DNA from: Shinella kummerowiae
GTDB taxonomy: Bacteria > Pseudomonadota > Alphaproteobacteria > Rhizobiales > Rhizobiaceae
Direction of reading: 5' to 3'
DNA length: 64,000 bases
NCBI RefSeq assembly: GCF_009827055.1
Contig: NZ_WUMK01000003.1
Coordinates: 248,001-312,000 of the forward strand
Positions 19,457-28,820 of this stretch are shown here, piece by piece. Position 1 is the stretch's first letter. Each line of letters opens with the position of its first letter. Made by a program: the position numbers and the translations under genes. Below the pieces are notes generated by a model. The model saw nothing but the letters and a program-made list of their open reading frames with translations, was not told where the DNA came from and searched no databases.

Positions 19457-19651
19457 TCAATCGTCTGGAACCGCGTGAAAGCCCGCCGGCAGGGCAAAGC
19501 CCGTGTCCGCCGGGGGCTCGGGCGGCAGGGTTTCGTGTTTTTGCGGTATCATCGCGTGGGCGGCCAGAACCGAACGGATGGCGACCGGGCGATAATGCCG
19601 GATGAGATCCGGCTTTTCTTCCGGTGTTTTCTTGTCATCGTTGCCGGACAT
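19457..19651 (-). CDS. Small hypothetical protein after the SDR pair
   Basis: A 64-residue protein of unknown function: MSGNDDKKTPEEKPDLIRHY, a short helical middle RPVAIRSVLAAHAM, then a Pro/Glu-rich tail ending GFHAVPDD. It has no membrane segment or signal peptide. It is taken as real because its ATG lies 15 bases after the SDR stop with a good GGAGGGG ribosome site, on the same strand. The function cannot be inferred from sequence; its position suggests co-expression with the two short-chain dehydrogenases. Confidence 0.55.
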   Translation of the reverse strand: MSGNDDKKTPEEKPDLIRHYRPVAIRSVLAAHAMIPQKHETLPPEPPADTGFALPAGFHAVPDD

Positions 19652-19666
19652 GGCCCCTCCAGGACT

Positions 19667-20410
19667 TCAGCTTGCCGGAAATCTTACCATGGATCCACCG
19701 CCGGTCGCCTGGTCGGTCGGGAAAACCTCGACGCGAGCGACATCGACATAAACGGGCAGCGCAATCACATCGTTGATGATCTGTGCGATGTTTTCCGGCT
19801 GGATCGGCCTGTATCCGTCATAGAGCACGGCGCTCGCCTGATTGTCCGGGATCGAGGTGCGGTACAGCGCAGTCTGCACACGACCGGGCACGATTTCGCT
19901 GACGCGGACCGACGTTCCGAGCAGGTCGCAGCGCAGGTTGTCGCAAAAGAGGCTGAGGCCGGCTTTCGAGGGGCCGTAGGCACCCATGCCCGGGAACGCC
20001 GCCTGCCCGCCGCTGGAGCCAATATAGATGAGGTGCCCGCGCTTGCGCGAAACCATGCCCGGCAGGACAATGCGCGTGAGATGCATCGGCGCCTTGAGAT
20101 TGATGTCGACCATCGCATCGATCTCGGCGGGGTCGATGTCCTGAAAGGCTGCACGCGTGGAGAGGATACCTGCATTGTTGACGAGGATATCCACCTCGAC
20201 ACCGACCAGGGCCTCGCCAATGCGTGCGGTGTCGCGCACATCGGCCTGCACGGGGATCGCGCCGCTTGTTTTGGCGAGTTCGGCAAGCTGCGCCTCGTTG
20301 CGGCCGATGGCGTAGACGTCGAGCCCTCGTTTGCGCAGCATCGGCACGATGGCCTTGCCGATACCGCTGGTCGCACCCGTGACGACTGCGACGCGGTATG
20401 TGTCAGACAT
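19667..20410 (-). CDS. Short-chain dehydrogenase/reductase (SDR)
   Basis: A 247-residue classical SDR. The dinucleotide site [13 protein letters not shown] is at residues 8-20, NNAG at about 88, and the catalytic Ser-Tyr-Lys set is visible as [11 protein letters not shown] and AYGPSKAG. It oxidises or reduces a hydroxy/keto substrate with NAD(P). It overlaps the next SDR by eight bases and both probably act in one pathway. Its substrate is not readable, but the adjacent 2-hydroxyacid dehydrogenase and TRAP importer suggest a hydroxy or sugar acid. Confidence 0.9.
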   Translation of the reverse strand: MSDTYRVAVVTGATSGIGKAIVPMLRKRGLDVYAIGRNEAQLAELAKTSGAIPVQADVRDTARIGEALVGVEVDILVNNAGILSTRAAFQDIDPAEIDAMVDINLKAPMHLTRIVLPGMVSRKRGHLIYIGSSGGQAAFPGMGAYGPSKAGLSLFCDNLRCDLLGTSVRVSEIVPGRVQTALYRTSIPDNQASAVLYDGYRPIQPENIAQIINDVIALPVYVDVARVEVFPTDQATGGGSMVRFPAS

Positions 20411-21152
20411 AGATATATCCCCCGCTGATCACGACATTCTCTCCGGTCGCATAGCTATTGCGGCTCGACGCCATCATGACAATCCATTCGGCCATTTCGA
20501 CCGGTTCCGCCGCGCGCCCGAGCGCACTGGCTTTCGCCAGCTCCGGCAGAAAGCCGAGTTCCTTGGCGCGGTCGGTGGCAAAACCGGCAGGCGCCACGGA
20601 GTTCACGAGGATCTGGTCCTTGGCGCATTCCTGCGCGAAAGATTTCGTCAGGCTGACGACCGCGGCCTTGGTGGCGGCATAATGCGCGTTCTGTGGATGC
20701 GCCTTGAACGCATCGACCGAGGTGATGTTGACGATGCGGCCGGTGACCTCCGGCGCGTTCACGAACTGGCGCATGTGGCGCACGGCTGCAACCATCATAT
20801 GGTACGTGCCCTTGATATTGATCGCATTCTCGAGGTCCCACTCTTCATCGGTGATGTCGAGAATGGCCTTGCGCGGGTAGATTGCCGCGCTGTTGACGAG
20901 GGCGTGGACGCGGCCGAATTTTTCAACGATGGCATCGAAGCCGGCATGCGCCGTTTCCGCACGGGAAATATCCGCCACCGCGGTCGCAACCTCGACGCCG
21001 AGCGCCGTCAGTTCCGCCGCCGAGGATGAAAGCAGCGCCTCGTTGCGATCGATGAGGCCGATCTTCGTCGCGCCATGCGTGACCATCAGCTTCGCCGTCG
21101 TGAACCCGAGGCCCGAAGCGCCACCGACGATGACAACAGACTGGTTCTTCAC
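20403..21152 (-). CDS. Short-chain dehydrogenase/reductase (SDR)
   Basis: A 249-residue classical SDR with [17 protein letters not shown] at the N-terminus, [10 protein letters not shown] instead of the usual NNAG, ITSVDAF with the catalytic Ser, and [12 protein letters not shown] holding Tyr and Lys. The end [13 protein letters not shown] is typical of the FabG-like group. It is the first gene of a three-gene minus-strand unit, divergent from the ydiJ-like gene. A shared regulatory motif lies in the 98-base gap between them. The start at 21152 follows GAGGTGTGAAACG. Confidence 0.9.
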   Translation of the reverse strand: MKNQSVVIVGGASGLGFTTAKLMVTHGATKIGLIDRNEALLSSSAAELTALGVEVATAVADISRAETAHAGFDAIVEKFGRVHALVNSAAIYPRKAILDITDEEWDLENAINIKGTYHMMVAAVRHMRQFVNAPEVTGRIVNITSVDAFKAHPQNAHYAATKAAVVSLTKSFAQECAKDQILVNSVAPAGFATDRAKELGFLPELAKASALGRAAEPVEMAEWIVMMASSRNSYATGENVVISGGYIYV

Positions 21153-21189
21153 GTTTCACACCTCGTGTTTTTCGGGTTGCGCCACTATA

Positions 21190-21215
21190 TTGGTATGTTA
21201 TCACTTATATGCCAA
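21190..21215. promoter_or_regulatory. Divergent operator containing TATCACTTAT, candidate GntR site 1
   Basis: TTGGTAT (21190-21196) and ATGCCAA (21209-21215) form an inverted repeat with one mismatch. The core TATCACTTAT (21199-21208) is identical to the core at 33915-33924 and one base different from the site at 24290-24307. It lies between the divergent SDR unit and the ydiJ-like gene, about 50 bases from either start. Confidence 0.6.
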
Positions 21216-21250
21216 CTTTAACAAAGCGCAAGCCATTTCTGGATTCCGCC

Positions 21251-24200
21251 ATGATCCCCCGCCTCGACACCGACCGGAGCGTTTCGACAGCAAATTCCGA
21301 TTTTTTCAGGCATCTCGCCTCCATTGGGTTCGAGGGGGACACGGGCACCGGCGCTTCGGAACGAACCGTCTATTCCACCGACAATTCCATCTACCAGGTG
21401 GCACCCGCCGGCGTGCTATTTCCGAAAAACATCGACGATCTCAAACGCATTGCCAAGGCCCTCGCTAAACCGGAATTCTCCACCGTCACGATCGCGCCGC
21501 GCGGCGGCGGGACGGGCACGAATGGCCAGTCGTTGACTGATGGCATCGTTGTCGACTGCTCACGCCATATGAACCGGATCATCGAGATCGACCCGGTCCG
21601 TCGAACCGCACGCGTGGAGGCCGGCATCGTCAAGGACCAGTTGAACAAGGCGCTGGAACCTTACGGCCTATTCTTCGCACCGGAGCTTTCCACCTCGAAC
21701 CGGGCAACGATCGGCGGCATGATCGCGACCGATGCCTGCGGCCAGGGATCCTGCCTGTACGGAAAGACCAGCAACCATGTTCGCGCCCTGCGCGTCGTTT
21801 TGACCGACGGCACCGATTTCCTCTCCCGCCCCGTGCGAGAGGAAGAGTTGCGGGCGCTTCAGGCCCGGCGCGACCGCGTCGGCGATATCCACAGGACACT
21901 CGCGCGCATCGCGACCGACAACCGGGAGCAGATCGAGGCGGTTTTCCCGAAGCTCAACCGCTTCATGACCGGGTATGATCTCGCCCATCTCCAGCGCGGG
22001 GATGGTCTTTTCGACCTGAACGCGGTGCTTTGCGGATCCGAAGGCACGCTGGCGATGATCGCAGAGGCGGAACTGGCCTTGCTGCCAATCCCCGCCTGTG
22101 CGGCGCTTATCACCATCCGTTACGACAATTTCAACGCCGCGCTCGAAGACGCCCGTACGCTCGTCGCTCTCAATGTCGCCTCGGTCGAGACGATCGACGA
22201 GACAGTCCTGCAACTCGCCAAGGGCGATAATGCCTGGCCGCGCATCGCCGCCTTTTTTCCGGACGATGCCGACGGGCCGGCCAACGGCATCAACATTGTC
22301 GAAGTTCTGGCCGACACCGCGGGCGATCTCGCTGAAAAACTGGCCGTCGTCAGCGCGGCGCTCCAAGGCACGCTCTTCGCCGGCCGGAAGGGCTTTTCCA
22401 CCGTGCATGGCAAGGCCGATATCGACGCCGTCTGGACGATGCGCAAGCGGGCGGTCGGCCTGCTCGGCAATGTCGACGGCCCGATCCGGCCGGTACCATT
22501 CGTCGAGGATACCGCCGTTCCGCCGGGACATCTCGCCGCCTATATCCGCGAATTCCGCGCACTGCTTGATGGAGAAGGCCTGACCTATGGCATGTTCGGC
22601 CATGTGGATGCCGGCGTGCTGCACGTGCGCCCTGCGCTCGATCTGACCCGCGCGGACCATGCTGCGCTCATGCGGCGGATCAGCGACGCCGTCGTCGCAC
22701 TGACGCAGAAATACGGCGGCGTCCTCTGGGGCGAACACGGCAAGGGGGTGCGCTCGGAATATGTGCCATCCTTCTTCGGCCCGCTCTATCCGCGCTTGCA
22801 GGAGATCAAGCAGGCCTTCGATCCGCTCAACCAGTTAAACCCCGGCAAGATCGTCGCGCCGGTCAGCAGCCCCCTGCCGAAAATCGACGATATCCCCTTG
22901 CGTGGCAGCTTCGACCGCATCCTCGGCACCGATATCCGCGCCGCCTTCGACAATGCTGCCTATTGCAACGGTAACGGCGCCTGTTTCGATTTCGATGCCG
23001 ACGGGCTGATGTGCCCTTCCTACAAGGCGACGCGTGACAGGCGATTTTCGCCGAAGGGCCGCGCCTCGCTGATGCGGGAATGGCTTCGCCGGCTTGCTGA
23101 AAAGGGCGTCGATCCACGACGGGAGGCGGAGCGCCTGCGTCGCACAAGCACAGTCCCGGGGTTCGTACGGCGCGTCTGGAACTCACTCAACCCCGCAAAC
23201 CGCGACGACTTCTCCCATGAGGTGCGCGCGGCGATGGACACCTGCCTCGCCTGCAAGGCCTGCGCCGGCCAATGCCCCGTCAAGGTGAGCGTGCCCGCCT
23301 TCCGCTCCAAGTTCCTTGAACTCTATTACGGGCGCTACCTGCGGCCACTGAAGGACCCGGTCGTCGCGGCCATCGAACCCCTGTTGCCGCTGATGGCCCG
23401 GACGCGAGCGCTCTACAATCTCGTCGTCGGCTCCAGGATCGGCCAGGCGGCGATGCGCTTCACGGGCCTGACGGCACTTCCTGCCCTTCCCGCCCCTTCG
23501 CTCCGCCGCAGCGTTGCCATCGCCACGCCGCAGGCACTGGCGAGCCTAAGCGGGCAGGAACGGGACAAAGCGGTGATCTTTGTGCCTGATGCCTTCACCG
23601 AACATTTCGACCCGCAGGTGCTGTCCGCCGCCATCGATATCGCGGTCTCGCTGGGGCTTCGGCCTTTTCTCGCGCCGCCGCTCAGCAACGGCAAGGCTCT
23701 GCACGTGCTGGGGTATCTTCGCGCCTTTGAGAGGGTGGCGGACCGGACCGCGCGGCAGCTCGACCGCATGGCCGATACCGGCATAGCGCTGGTCGGCATC
23801 GATCCGTCGATGACACTCGCCTATCGCAGTGAATATGCCGCGGTGCGACTGTGTGCGCGCGTCCTGCTGCCGCAGGAATGGCTGGCGCACGTGATCGATC
23901 GGCTACCCGCGCCCGCTCCCGTGCGCGACCCTCCACTCTACCGGCTGATGGCGCATTGCACGGAACGCAGCACTGCACCGGCGGCCGTCAGTCAATGGGG
24001 TACCGTCTTCGCAAAACTGGGTATCGCGTTTTCCGCCGTCGACGTCGGTTGCTGCGGCATGGCGGGCATGTTCGGTCACGAGGTGCAAAACCGTCCCCTT
24101 TCGGAAAAACTCTATGCCACGAGCTGGCAACCCGCCTTCGCAAGTGCGGGAACAGAAGAGGTGATCATGGCAACGGGCTATTCCTGCCGCTCGCAGGTGA

Positions 24201-24298
24201 AGCTGATGTCCCAGCGGCACATTCCGCATCCCCTGCAAGTCATCCGCACCCATCTTCAGGCGCAGGCCGCTGCCATTGGAGAAACTCGCCATGTATGA
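21251..24298 (+). CDS. ydiJ: YdiJ-type FAD-linked 2-hydroxyacid (D-2-hydroxyglutarate) dehydrogenase with Fe-S domain
   Basis: A 1015-residue fusion of an FAD-binding oxidase with a C-terminal iron-sulfur and cysteine-rich module. FAD site: TIAPRGGGTGTNGQSLTDGI near residue 85, then APELSTSNRATIGGMIATDA. The glycolate-oxidase-type C-domain ends LWGEHGKGVRSEY. Next are CNGNGACFDFDADGLMCPS, a CLACKACAGQCPVKVS cluster motif and late cysteines in DVGCCGMAGMFGHE. E. coli YdiJ has the same layout and oxidises D-2-hydroxyglutarate. The ATG at 21251 (MIPRLD) matches the YdiJ N-terminus; the frame opens 14 codons earlier. It is divergent from the SDR genes and is followed by its probable regulator. 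Confidence 0.88.
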   Translation: MIPRLDTDRSVSTANSDFFRHLASIGFEGDTGTGASERTVYSTDNSIYQVAPAGVLFPKNIDDLKRIAKALAKPEFSTVTIAPRGGGTGTNGQSLTDGIVVDCSRHMNRIIEIDPVRRTARVEAGIVKDQLNKALEPYGLFFAPELSTSNRATIGGMIATDACGQGSCLYGKTSNHVRALRVVLTDGTDFLSRPVREEELRALQARRDRVGDIHRTLARIATDNREQIEAVFPKLNRFMTGYDLAHLQRGDGLFDLNAVLCGSEGTLAMIAEAELALLPIPACAALITIRYDNFNAALEDARTLVALNVASVETIDETVLQLAKGDNAWPRIAAFFPDDADGPANGINIVEVLADTAGDLAEKLAVVSAALQGTLFAGRKGFSTVHGKADIDAVWTMRKRAVGLLGNVDGPIRPVPFVEDTAVPPGHLAAYIREFRALLDGEGLTYGMFGHVDAGVLHVRPALDLTRADHAALMRRISDAVVALTQKYGGVLWGEHGKGVRSEYVPSFFGPLYPRLQEIKQAFDPLNQLNPGKIVAPVSSPLPKIDDIPLRGSFDRILGTDIRAAFDNAAYCNGNGACFDFDADGLMCPSYKATRDRRFSPKGRASLMREWLRRLAEKGVDPRREAERLRRTSTVPGFVRRVWNSLNPANRDDFSHEVRAAMDTCLACKACAGQCPVKVSVPAFRSKFLELYYGRYLRPLKDPVVAAIEPLLPLMARTRALYNLVVGSRIGQAAMRFTGLTALPALPAPSLRRSVAIATPQALASLSGQERDKAVIFVPDAFTEHFDPQVLSAAIDIAVSLGLRPFLAPPLSNGKALHVLGYLRAFERVADRTARQLDRMADTGIALVGIDPSMTLAYRSEYAAVRLCARVLLPQEWLAHVIDRLPAPAPVRDPPLYRLMAHCTERSTAPAAVSQWGTVFAKLGIAFSAVDVGCCGMAGMFGHEVQNRPLSEKLYATSWQPAFASAGTEEVIMATGYSCRSQVKLMSQRHIPHPLQVIRTHLQAQAAAIGETRHV

Positions 24299-24307
24299 TA
24301 TGTGATA
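24290..24307. promoter_or_regulatory. Candidate GntR operator 2 (autoregulation)
   Basis: The reverse complement of this site is TATCACATATCATACATG. It differs at one base of 18 from TATCACTTATCATACATG at 33915-33932. It overlaps the end of the ydiJ-like gene and lies about 35 bases before the gntR start. Confidence 0.65.
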
Positions 24308-24340
24308 AATGCGAAGTTTCGGGGCGAAGGGCAGACCGGC

Positions 24341-25072
24341 ATGTCGATCATAACACAGCGCGGCAATCTCGCGGAAATCGTCGTCGCCAAACTTGCCGAG
24401 CGCATCGATAACGGACTTTATGCGCCCGGCGAGAAGATTCCGTCAAGCGCCCAGCTCTGCGAAGAATTCGGCGTGTCCCGCACGGTCATTCGCGAGGCGC
24501 TCACTTCGCTCAAGGTGGCGGGTCGGGTCATCTCAAGGCAGGGCGCCGGCGTCTATGTCACGGAGAAGGACGCCAAGACGCTGAACTTCGAGATCAGCCG
24601 CATCGACGACATCCGCTCGGCCATGCAGATCCTCGAACTGCGTCTCGGTGTCGAAATGCAGTCCGTGGCGCTTGCCGCGCAGCGCCGCACGCCGGAAGCG
24701 CTGGCCGAGATTGCCCGCGCCTTCGACTATATCGAGAACCTCGACACGAACGATGCCGAGATCGAGGCACGCGCCGACTTCGATTTCCACCTGGCCATTG
24801 CCAAGGCCACGCGCAACCCGCACTTTCCGAGTTTTCTCGTCGCGGTGATGGGCGAGATCAATTTCGATCTGGTGCTGAAGCATCGCCAGTCCGGCCGCAC
24901 CTACAACGCCTATCTGAAGAAGATCAACAAGGAGCATGCCGGCATCCTCGCGGCGATCACGCAGGGCGACGCGAAGGCTGCCAAACACGCGCTGGTCGCG
25001 CATCTGGAGGAAAGCCTCAACCGTTACCGCGCCATGCTGGACGAGCCGGCGGGCAGCGAAGCGGACGACTGA
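24341..25072 (+). CDS. GntR-family regulator, FadR/FCD subfamily
   Basis: A 243-residue repressor-type protein. The winged helix covers about residues 8-75: LAERIDNGLYAPGEKIPSSA, LCEEFGVSRTVIREALTSL and GRVISRQGAGVYV. The FCD effector domain follows, with metal- or ligand-binding positions in EARADFDFHLAIAKATRNP and NKEHAGILAAI. The start is set at ATG 24341 (MSIITQRG) rather than the GTG at 24302, because the extra 13 residues lack family match and the ATG has GAAGGGCAG before it. It probably binds the motif shared at 21199, 24290 and 33915. FCD proteins usually sense organic or sugar acids. Confidence 0.93.
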   Translation: MSIITQRGNLAEIVVAKLAERIDNGLYAPGEKIPSSAQLCEEFGVSRTVIREALTSLKVAGRVISRQGAGVYVTEKDAKTLNFEISRIDDIRSAMQILELRLGVEMQSVALAAQRRTPEALAEIARAFDYIENLDTNDAEIEARADFDFHLAIAKATRNPHFPSFLVAVMGEINFDLVLKHRQSGRTYNAYLKKINKEHAGILAAITQGDAKAAKHALVAHLEESLNRYRAMLDEPAGSEADD

Positions 25073-25096
25073 CCGCGACGCCCCCGTCCGTCCGTC

Positions 25097-26782
25097 TCAT
25101 CTGCCCGCCGCAAACGCCTGTTCGCGGATTTGCGTCAGGCTCATCTTGGGCGTCAGCGCTTCGGGATCGATGCGGATTTCGATCAAGGCCGGTTTGCCGG
25201 ACGCTTCCGAGCGCAGGAAGGCATTGGCAAACGCCTCCGTCCTCTCCACCGTCTCCGCGTGAAGGCCATACGACCGGGCGAGATCGGCAAAGTTCGGGTT
25301 GGTGAGCTTGGTCCCGGAAACACGGCCGGGATAATTGCGCTCCTGATGCATGCGGATCGTGCCGTACATGCCGTTGTTGATGACAAGGAAGATGACGCGG
25401 GCGTCATATTGCATCGCCGTGGCCAATTCCTGCCCGTTCATTAGAAAGCAGCCGTCGCCGGCGAAGGCGACCACAGTGCGCTCCGGTGCGGTGATTTTTG
25501 CCGCAATTGCCGCCGGCACGCCGTAACCCATCGAACCATTGGTCGGACCGAGCTGGGTGCGGAACGTGCGGTACTGGTAGAAGCGGTGCGCCCAGGCGGA
25601 ATAGTTCCCCGCGCCCGTCGTCAGAATGGCATCGGCCGGCAGATGGCCCCGCAGCCATTCCATGACCTCGCCCATCTGGACGGGACCCGGGATCAGCGGG
25701 TGGTGGATGTTTTCGAGATAGTCGGCATGGGCCGTCTTCGTCCATTCGCACCATGCCGGCGCCGCCGCAGGCTTCAGCTTCGCAGCTTGCGACAGAAAGC
25801 CGGCAACGCTGGCATTGATCGGCAGCGCGGCATGATAGACGCGACCGAGCTCCTCCGCGCCCGGATGAACATGAACGAATGCCTGCTTCGGAACGGGAAT
25901 GTCGATCAACGTATAGGCCCCCGTCGTCATTTCACCGAGCCGGGCACCGATCGCGATCAGCACATCGCAATCCTTCACATGCTGGATCAGCTTCGGTCCG
26001 GCCGCGAGGCCGAGATCGCCCGCATAGTTTCCATGCGTGTTGTCGAAAAGATCCTGGCAGCGGAAGGAAGCCGCGACGGGAAGCGAAAAAGCCTCCGAGA
26101 AGGCGAGCAGATCGGCAACCGCCTGCTTCGTCCAGCCGCCGCCGCCGGCGACGACCATGGGCCGCGCCGCCTTGGCCAGCAGTGCGATCAGCTCGTCGAG
26201 CTGCGGCTCGCCGGCATAGGTGTCCACGCGCTTGTAGGCCGGCGTATCGGCAACGGTCACCACATCCGTCAGCATGTCCTCCGGAAGCGCTACCACCACC
26301 GGCCCAGGACGGCCGTTGACGGCGCGGTGGAAGGCCTGGCTGACGAGTTCGGGAATGCGGGCCGCATCCTCGATCTCCACCACCCATTTCGCCATCTGGC
26401 CAAACATGCGCCGATAGTCGATCTCCTGAAAGGCCTCCCGCTCCATCTGGTCACGCGCCACCTGGCCGATGAAGAGGATCATCGGCGTCGAATCCTGAAA
26501 AGCGGTGTGCACGCCAACCGAGGCGTTGGTGGCACCGGGCCCGCGGGTGACGAAGCAGATGCCGGGCTTGCCCGTCAGCTTGCCATAGGCTTCTGCCATA
26601 TAGGCCGCACCGCCCTCCTGCCGGCAGATGACGAACTCGATCGCATCCCCGGCATCGTGGAAGGCATCGAGTGCTGCCAGATAGCTTTCACCCGGCACGC
26701 CGAACACCCGTTCGACGCCATGGATCCTCAGTGCGTCGACCAGGATCTGGCCGCCGCTGCGTGTCTCATATTCGGTTGTCAT
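25097..26782 (-). CDS. Thiamine-diphosphate-dependent enzyme (acetolactate-synthase-like)
   Basis: A 561-residue ThDP enzyme with the usual three domains. The N-terminal pyrimidine-binding part holds the catalytic Glu in VICRQEGGAAYMAEAYG and FVTRGPGATNASVGVHTA. The C-terminal ThDP site is AGDGCFLMNGQELATAM ending in VINNGMYGTI. It could be a decarboxylase, lyase or carboligase; the family does not settle this, and a role in branched-chain amino-acid synthesis is unlikely with no small subunit nearby. It is last in the six-gene minus operon starting with hyuA, 17 bases after the DAO gene. Confidence 0.88.
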   Translation of the reverse strand: MTTEYETRSGGQILVDALRIHGVERVFGVPGESYLAALDAFHDAGDAIEFVICRQEGGAAYMAEAYGKLTGKPGICFVTRGPGATNASVGVHTAFQDSTPMILFIGQVARDQMEREAFQEIDYRRMFGQMAKWVVEIEDAARIPELVSQAFHRAVNGRPGPVVVALPEDMLTDVVTVADTPAYKRVDTYAGEPQLDELIALLAKAARPMVVAGGGGWTKQAVADLLAFSEAFSLPVAASFRCQDLFDNTHGNYAGDLGLAAGPKLIQHVKDCDVLIAIGARLGEMTTGAYTLIDIPVPKQAFVHVHPGAEELGRVYHAALPINASVAGFLSQAAKLKPAAAPAWCEWTKTAHADYLENIHHPLIPGPVQMGEVMEWLRGHLPADAILTTGAGNYSAWAHRFYQYRTFRTQLGPTNGSMGYGVPAAIAAKITAPERTVVAFAGDGCFLMNGQELATAMQYDARVIFLVINNGMYGTIRMHQERNYPGRVSGTKLTNPNFADLARSYGLHAETVERTEAFANAFLRSEASGKPALIEIRIDPEALTPKMSLTQIREQAFAAGR

Positions 26783-26799
26783 GTTCGTCTCCTGAGCCG

Positions 26800-27993
26800 T
26801 TAAATCACGGCGTCCTCAAGGAAGGGGCGGTTTGCGACGACGCGCTCGTAGCCGAAAGGCGAGAGGTCGAGCGTGCAAAAACCGCCATAGGCGATCAGTT
26901 CGGAAAGGCCGCGTCCCATCGCCGGCGACTGCTGCAGGCCATGGCCGGAAAAGCCGTTGGCGAAGAGAAAGTTCTTCACGTCGGTGTGCGGGCCGAGAAT
27001 GACGTTGTGGTCGAGCGTGCAATAGTCGTAGTGCCCCGCCCAACTGTTCACCACCTTGATCGCCTCGAAGGCCGGCACGCGTTCCGCGAGCGTCGGCCAG
27101 ATTTCCTCGTCGAATTCGTCATGCATGACGGAAAAGTCGTTCGGATCGACCTCCGGGTCATGCTTGGGATAGGTTCCCATCAGGTAGAATTTTCCTTCGG
27201 GGCGGAAGAAGACGCCGGACGGATCGATCGTGAGACCGACCTTGCCTTTCAGTGGCGTGCGACAATCCACCACGAAGAGCGAACGGCGGCGCGGCTCGAC
27301 CGGAATGTCGAGGCCCGCCATGCGCGCAACCTGCTTGCCATTGGTGCCGGACGTGTTGACCAACGTGCCGCAGGCGATCGTCTGCCCGCTCTTTGTCGTC
27401 ACCGAAACCACGCGGTCACCGTCCCGGTTCACCGCGACGACTTCGTCTTCGATATACTCGACACCAAGGGCGCGCGCCTTCTTGCGGAAGCCCTGCAGCA
27501 AGCCGACGCTGTCGAACCAGCCTTCACCGCTTTCACCTGTGCTGCCGAGCGTCAGGCCCTCCACATTGAGCCACGGGAAGCGGGAAGCCAGCCCTTCCGG
27601 ATCGAGCAACGACACATCGGCACCGCAAGCGACCTGCGTTTCGTGATTGCGACGAAGCACATCGGCGCCGCGCTCGTCGCCGGCAAGGAAAAGGTAGCCG
27701 TTTTCATGGAAACCGATTTCCGGCGTATCGTCATCGACCGCGACATTTTTCCGGAAATTGCGGATGAACTCCGTGCCAAACTGCGAGACCTTTACGTTGA
27801 TTGCGTTGGAGAACTGGTGGCGGATGGAACTGGACGAGAGCGCGGTCGCCGAGCGCTGGTAGGTCCAGTCCTTCTCGATCACCAGTACGGAGCCGGTAAA
27901 ATCGGGGTTCGTCGCCAGAAAATAGGCCGTCGCGCTGCCGACAACGGCACCGCCGACAATAACGACGTCATAGGATGTCTTCGAAGCCTGCAT
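26800..27993 (-). CDS. FAD-dependent oxidoreductase, DAO family
   Basis: A 397-residue DadA/sarcosine-oxidase-type flavoenzyme. The FAD-binding start YDVVIVGGAVVGSATAYFL departs from the usual GxGxxG at its third Gly. Other landmarks are SSSSIRHQFSNAINVKVSQF, a GYLFLAGDERG strand, and the C-terminal FLFANGFSGHGLQQSPAMGR that closes over flavin. Likely substrates are an amine or amino acid, or a 2-hydroxy acid. The ATG at 27993 gives this start; the frame extends 87 codons further but reads as out-of-frame sequence of the next gene. It is eight bases after the Udh-like gene. Confidence 0.9.
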   Translation of the reverse strand: MQASKTSYDVVIVGGAVVGSATAYFLATNPDFTGSVLVIEKDWTYQRSATALSSSSIRHQFSNAINVKVSQFGTEFIRNFRKNVAVDDDTPEIGFHENGYLFLAGDERGADVLRRNHETQVACGADVSLLDPEGLASRFPWLNVEGLTLGSTGESGEGWFDSVGLLQGFRKKARALGVEYIEDEVVAVNRDGDRVVSVTTKSGQTIACGTLVNTSGTNGKQVARMAGLDIPVEPRRRSLFVVDCRTPLKGKVGLTIDPSGVFFRPEGKFYLMGTYPKHDPEVDPNDFSVMHDEFDEEIWPTLAERVPAFEAIKVVNSWAGHYDYCTLDHNVILGPHTDVKNFLFANGFSGHGLQQSPAMGRGLSELIAYGGFCTLDLSPFGYERVVANRPFLEDAVI

Positions 27994-28001
27994 CGTCGCC
28001 C

Positions 28002-28808
28002 TCACGTGTCTTCGAAGTGGCCGGCTGCGCAGAAGCTGCCGCCCTGGTAGCGCACGGCCGGATCGTTCGGGTCGCCCTGTTCCGTCCTGGCAAATACCTT
28101 GTCGGCATAGTCGTCGGCGCTGTCTTCCGGCTTGTAGCCGAGCACGGCGGCTGTGCGATTGTCCCAGAAAGCCTGGGCGTTGTTCGACATGCCATAGGCG
28201 ACCATGAAGCCGACGCGCGGGGCCGACAGGCTCTTTTCGACAAGCTGGCGGCAATCGCGATAGGACAGCCAGGTGATGAGATGCCGGCGGTCGGTCGGTT
28301 CCGGGAAACAGGAACCGATGCGGATACTGACCGTCTCGATCCCGAACTTGTCGAAATAGTAGCGGCCGAGATTTTCCACGAAGGTTTTCGAGACGCCGTA
28401 AAGGCTGTCCGGCCGGGTTGGGACGGTGCCATCGATCGTCTCGGTGCGCTCGTAGTAGCCGATGGCATGCACGGAACTGGCATAGACGATGCGCTTCACG
28501 CCGTGCCGGCGTGCGGCTTCGTAGATATTGTAGCCGCCAGAAATGTTGCTATCGAGGATCGTCTTCCATTCGGCTTCCAGCGGCTGACCGCCCAGATGAA
28601 CGATGGCGTCGCAGCCCTTCACGGCCTCAGAAACAGCATCGAAATCGGCAAGCTCGAGCGGGAAGTCCTCTTCGTGCGAGGCAATGTTTTCGCAGGGCTT
28701 GCGATCGGAGAGCCGCACGATCCTGCCGAGCCGCGTGCCGGACTGGCGGAGCGCCGTGCCAACGCCACCGGCGGCACCCGTCAGGAGAACTTTCTGAAAA
28801 TGGGACAT
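28002..28808 (-). CDS. NAD-dependent epimerase/dehydratase family protein, uronate-dehydrogenase-like
   Basis: A 268-residue extended SDR that resembles Agrobacterium uronate dehydrogenase (265 residues), which oxidises galacturonate or glucuronate to the aldaro-lactone with NAD. Shared features are the start LLTGAAGGVGTALRQ, IVHLGGQPLE, NIYEAARRHGVKRIVYASS, HAIGYYERTE, the catalytic SLYGVSKTFVENLGRYYFDK and RIGSCFPEPTDRR. The substrate could be a related sugar acid, and the adjoining genes (hydantoinase, aminotransferase) do not form a standard uronate pathway. It is the fourth gene of the hyuA operon. Confidence 0.85.
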   Translation of the reverse strand: MSHFQKVLLTGAAGGVGTALRQSGTRLGRIVRLSDRKPCENIASHEEDFPLELADFDAVSEAVKGCDAIVHLGGQPLEAEWKTILDSNISGGYNIYEAARRHGVKRIVYASSVHAIGYYERTETIDGTVPTRPDSLYGVSKTFVENLGRYYFDKFGIETVSIRIGSCFPEPTDRRHLITWLSYRDCRQLVEKSLSAPRVGFMVAYGMSNNAQAFWDNRTAAVLGYKPEDSADDYADKVFARTEQGDPNDPAVRYQGGSFCAAGHFEDT

Positions 28809-28820
28809 GGGCGGTTCCTC

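Noticed and set aside
25097-26782. ThDP enzyme as acetolactate synthase (ilvB/ilvI) for valine synthesis
   Set aside because: There is no regulatory small subunit or ilvC nearby, and the gene sits in a catabolic operon.
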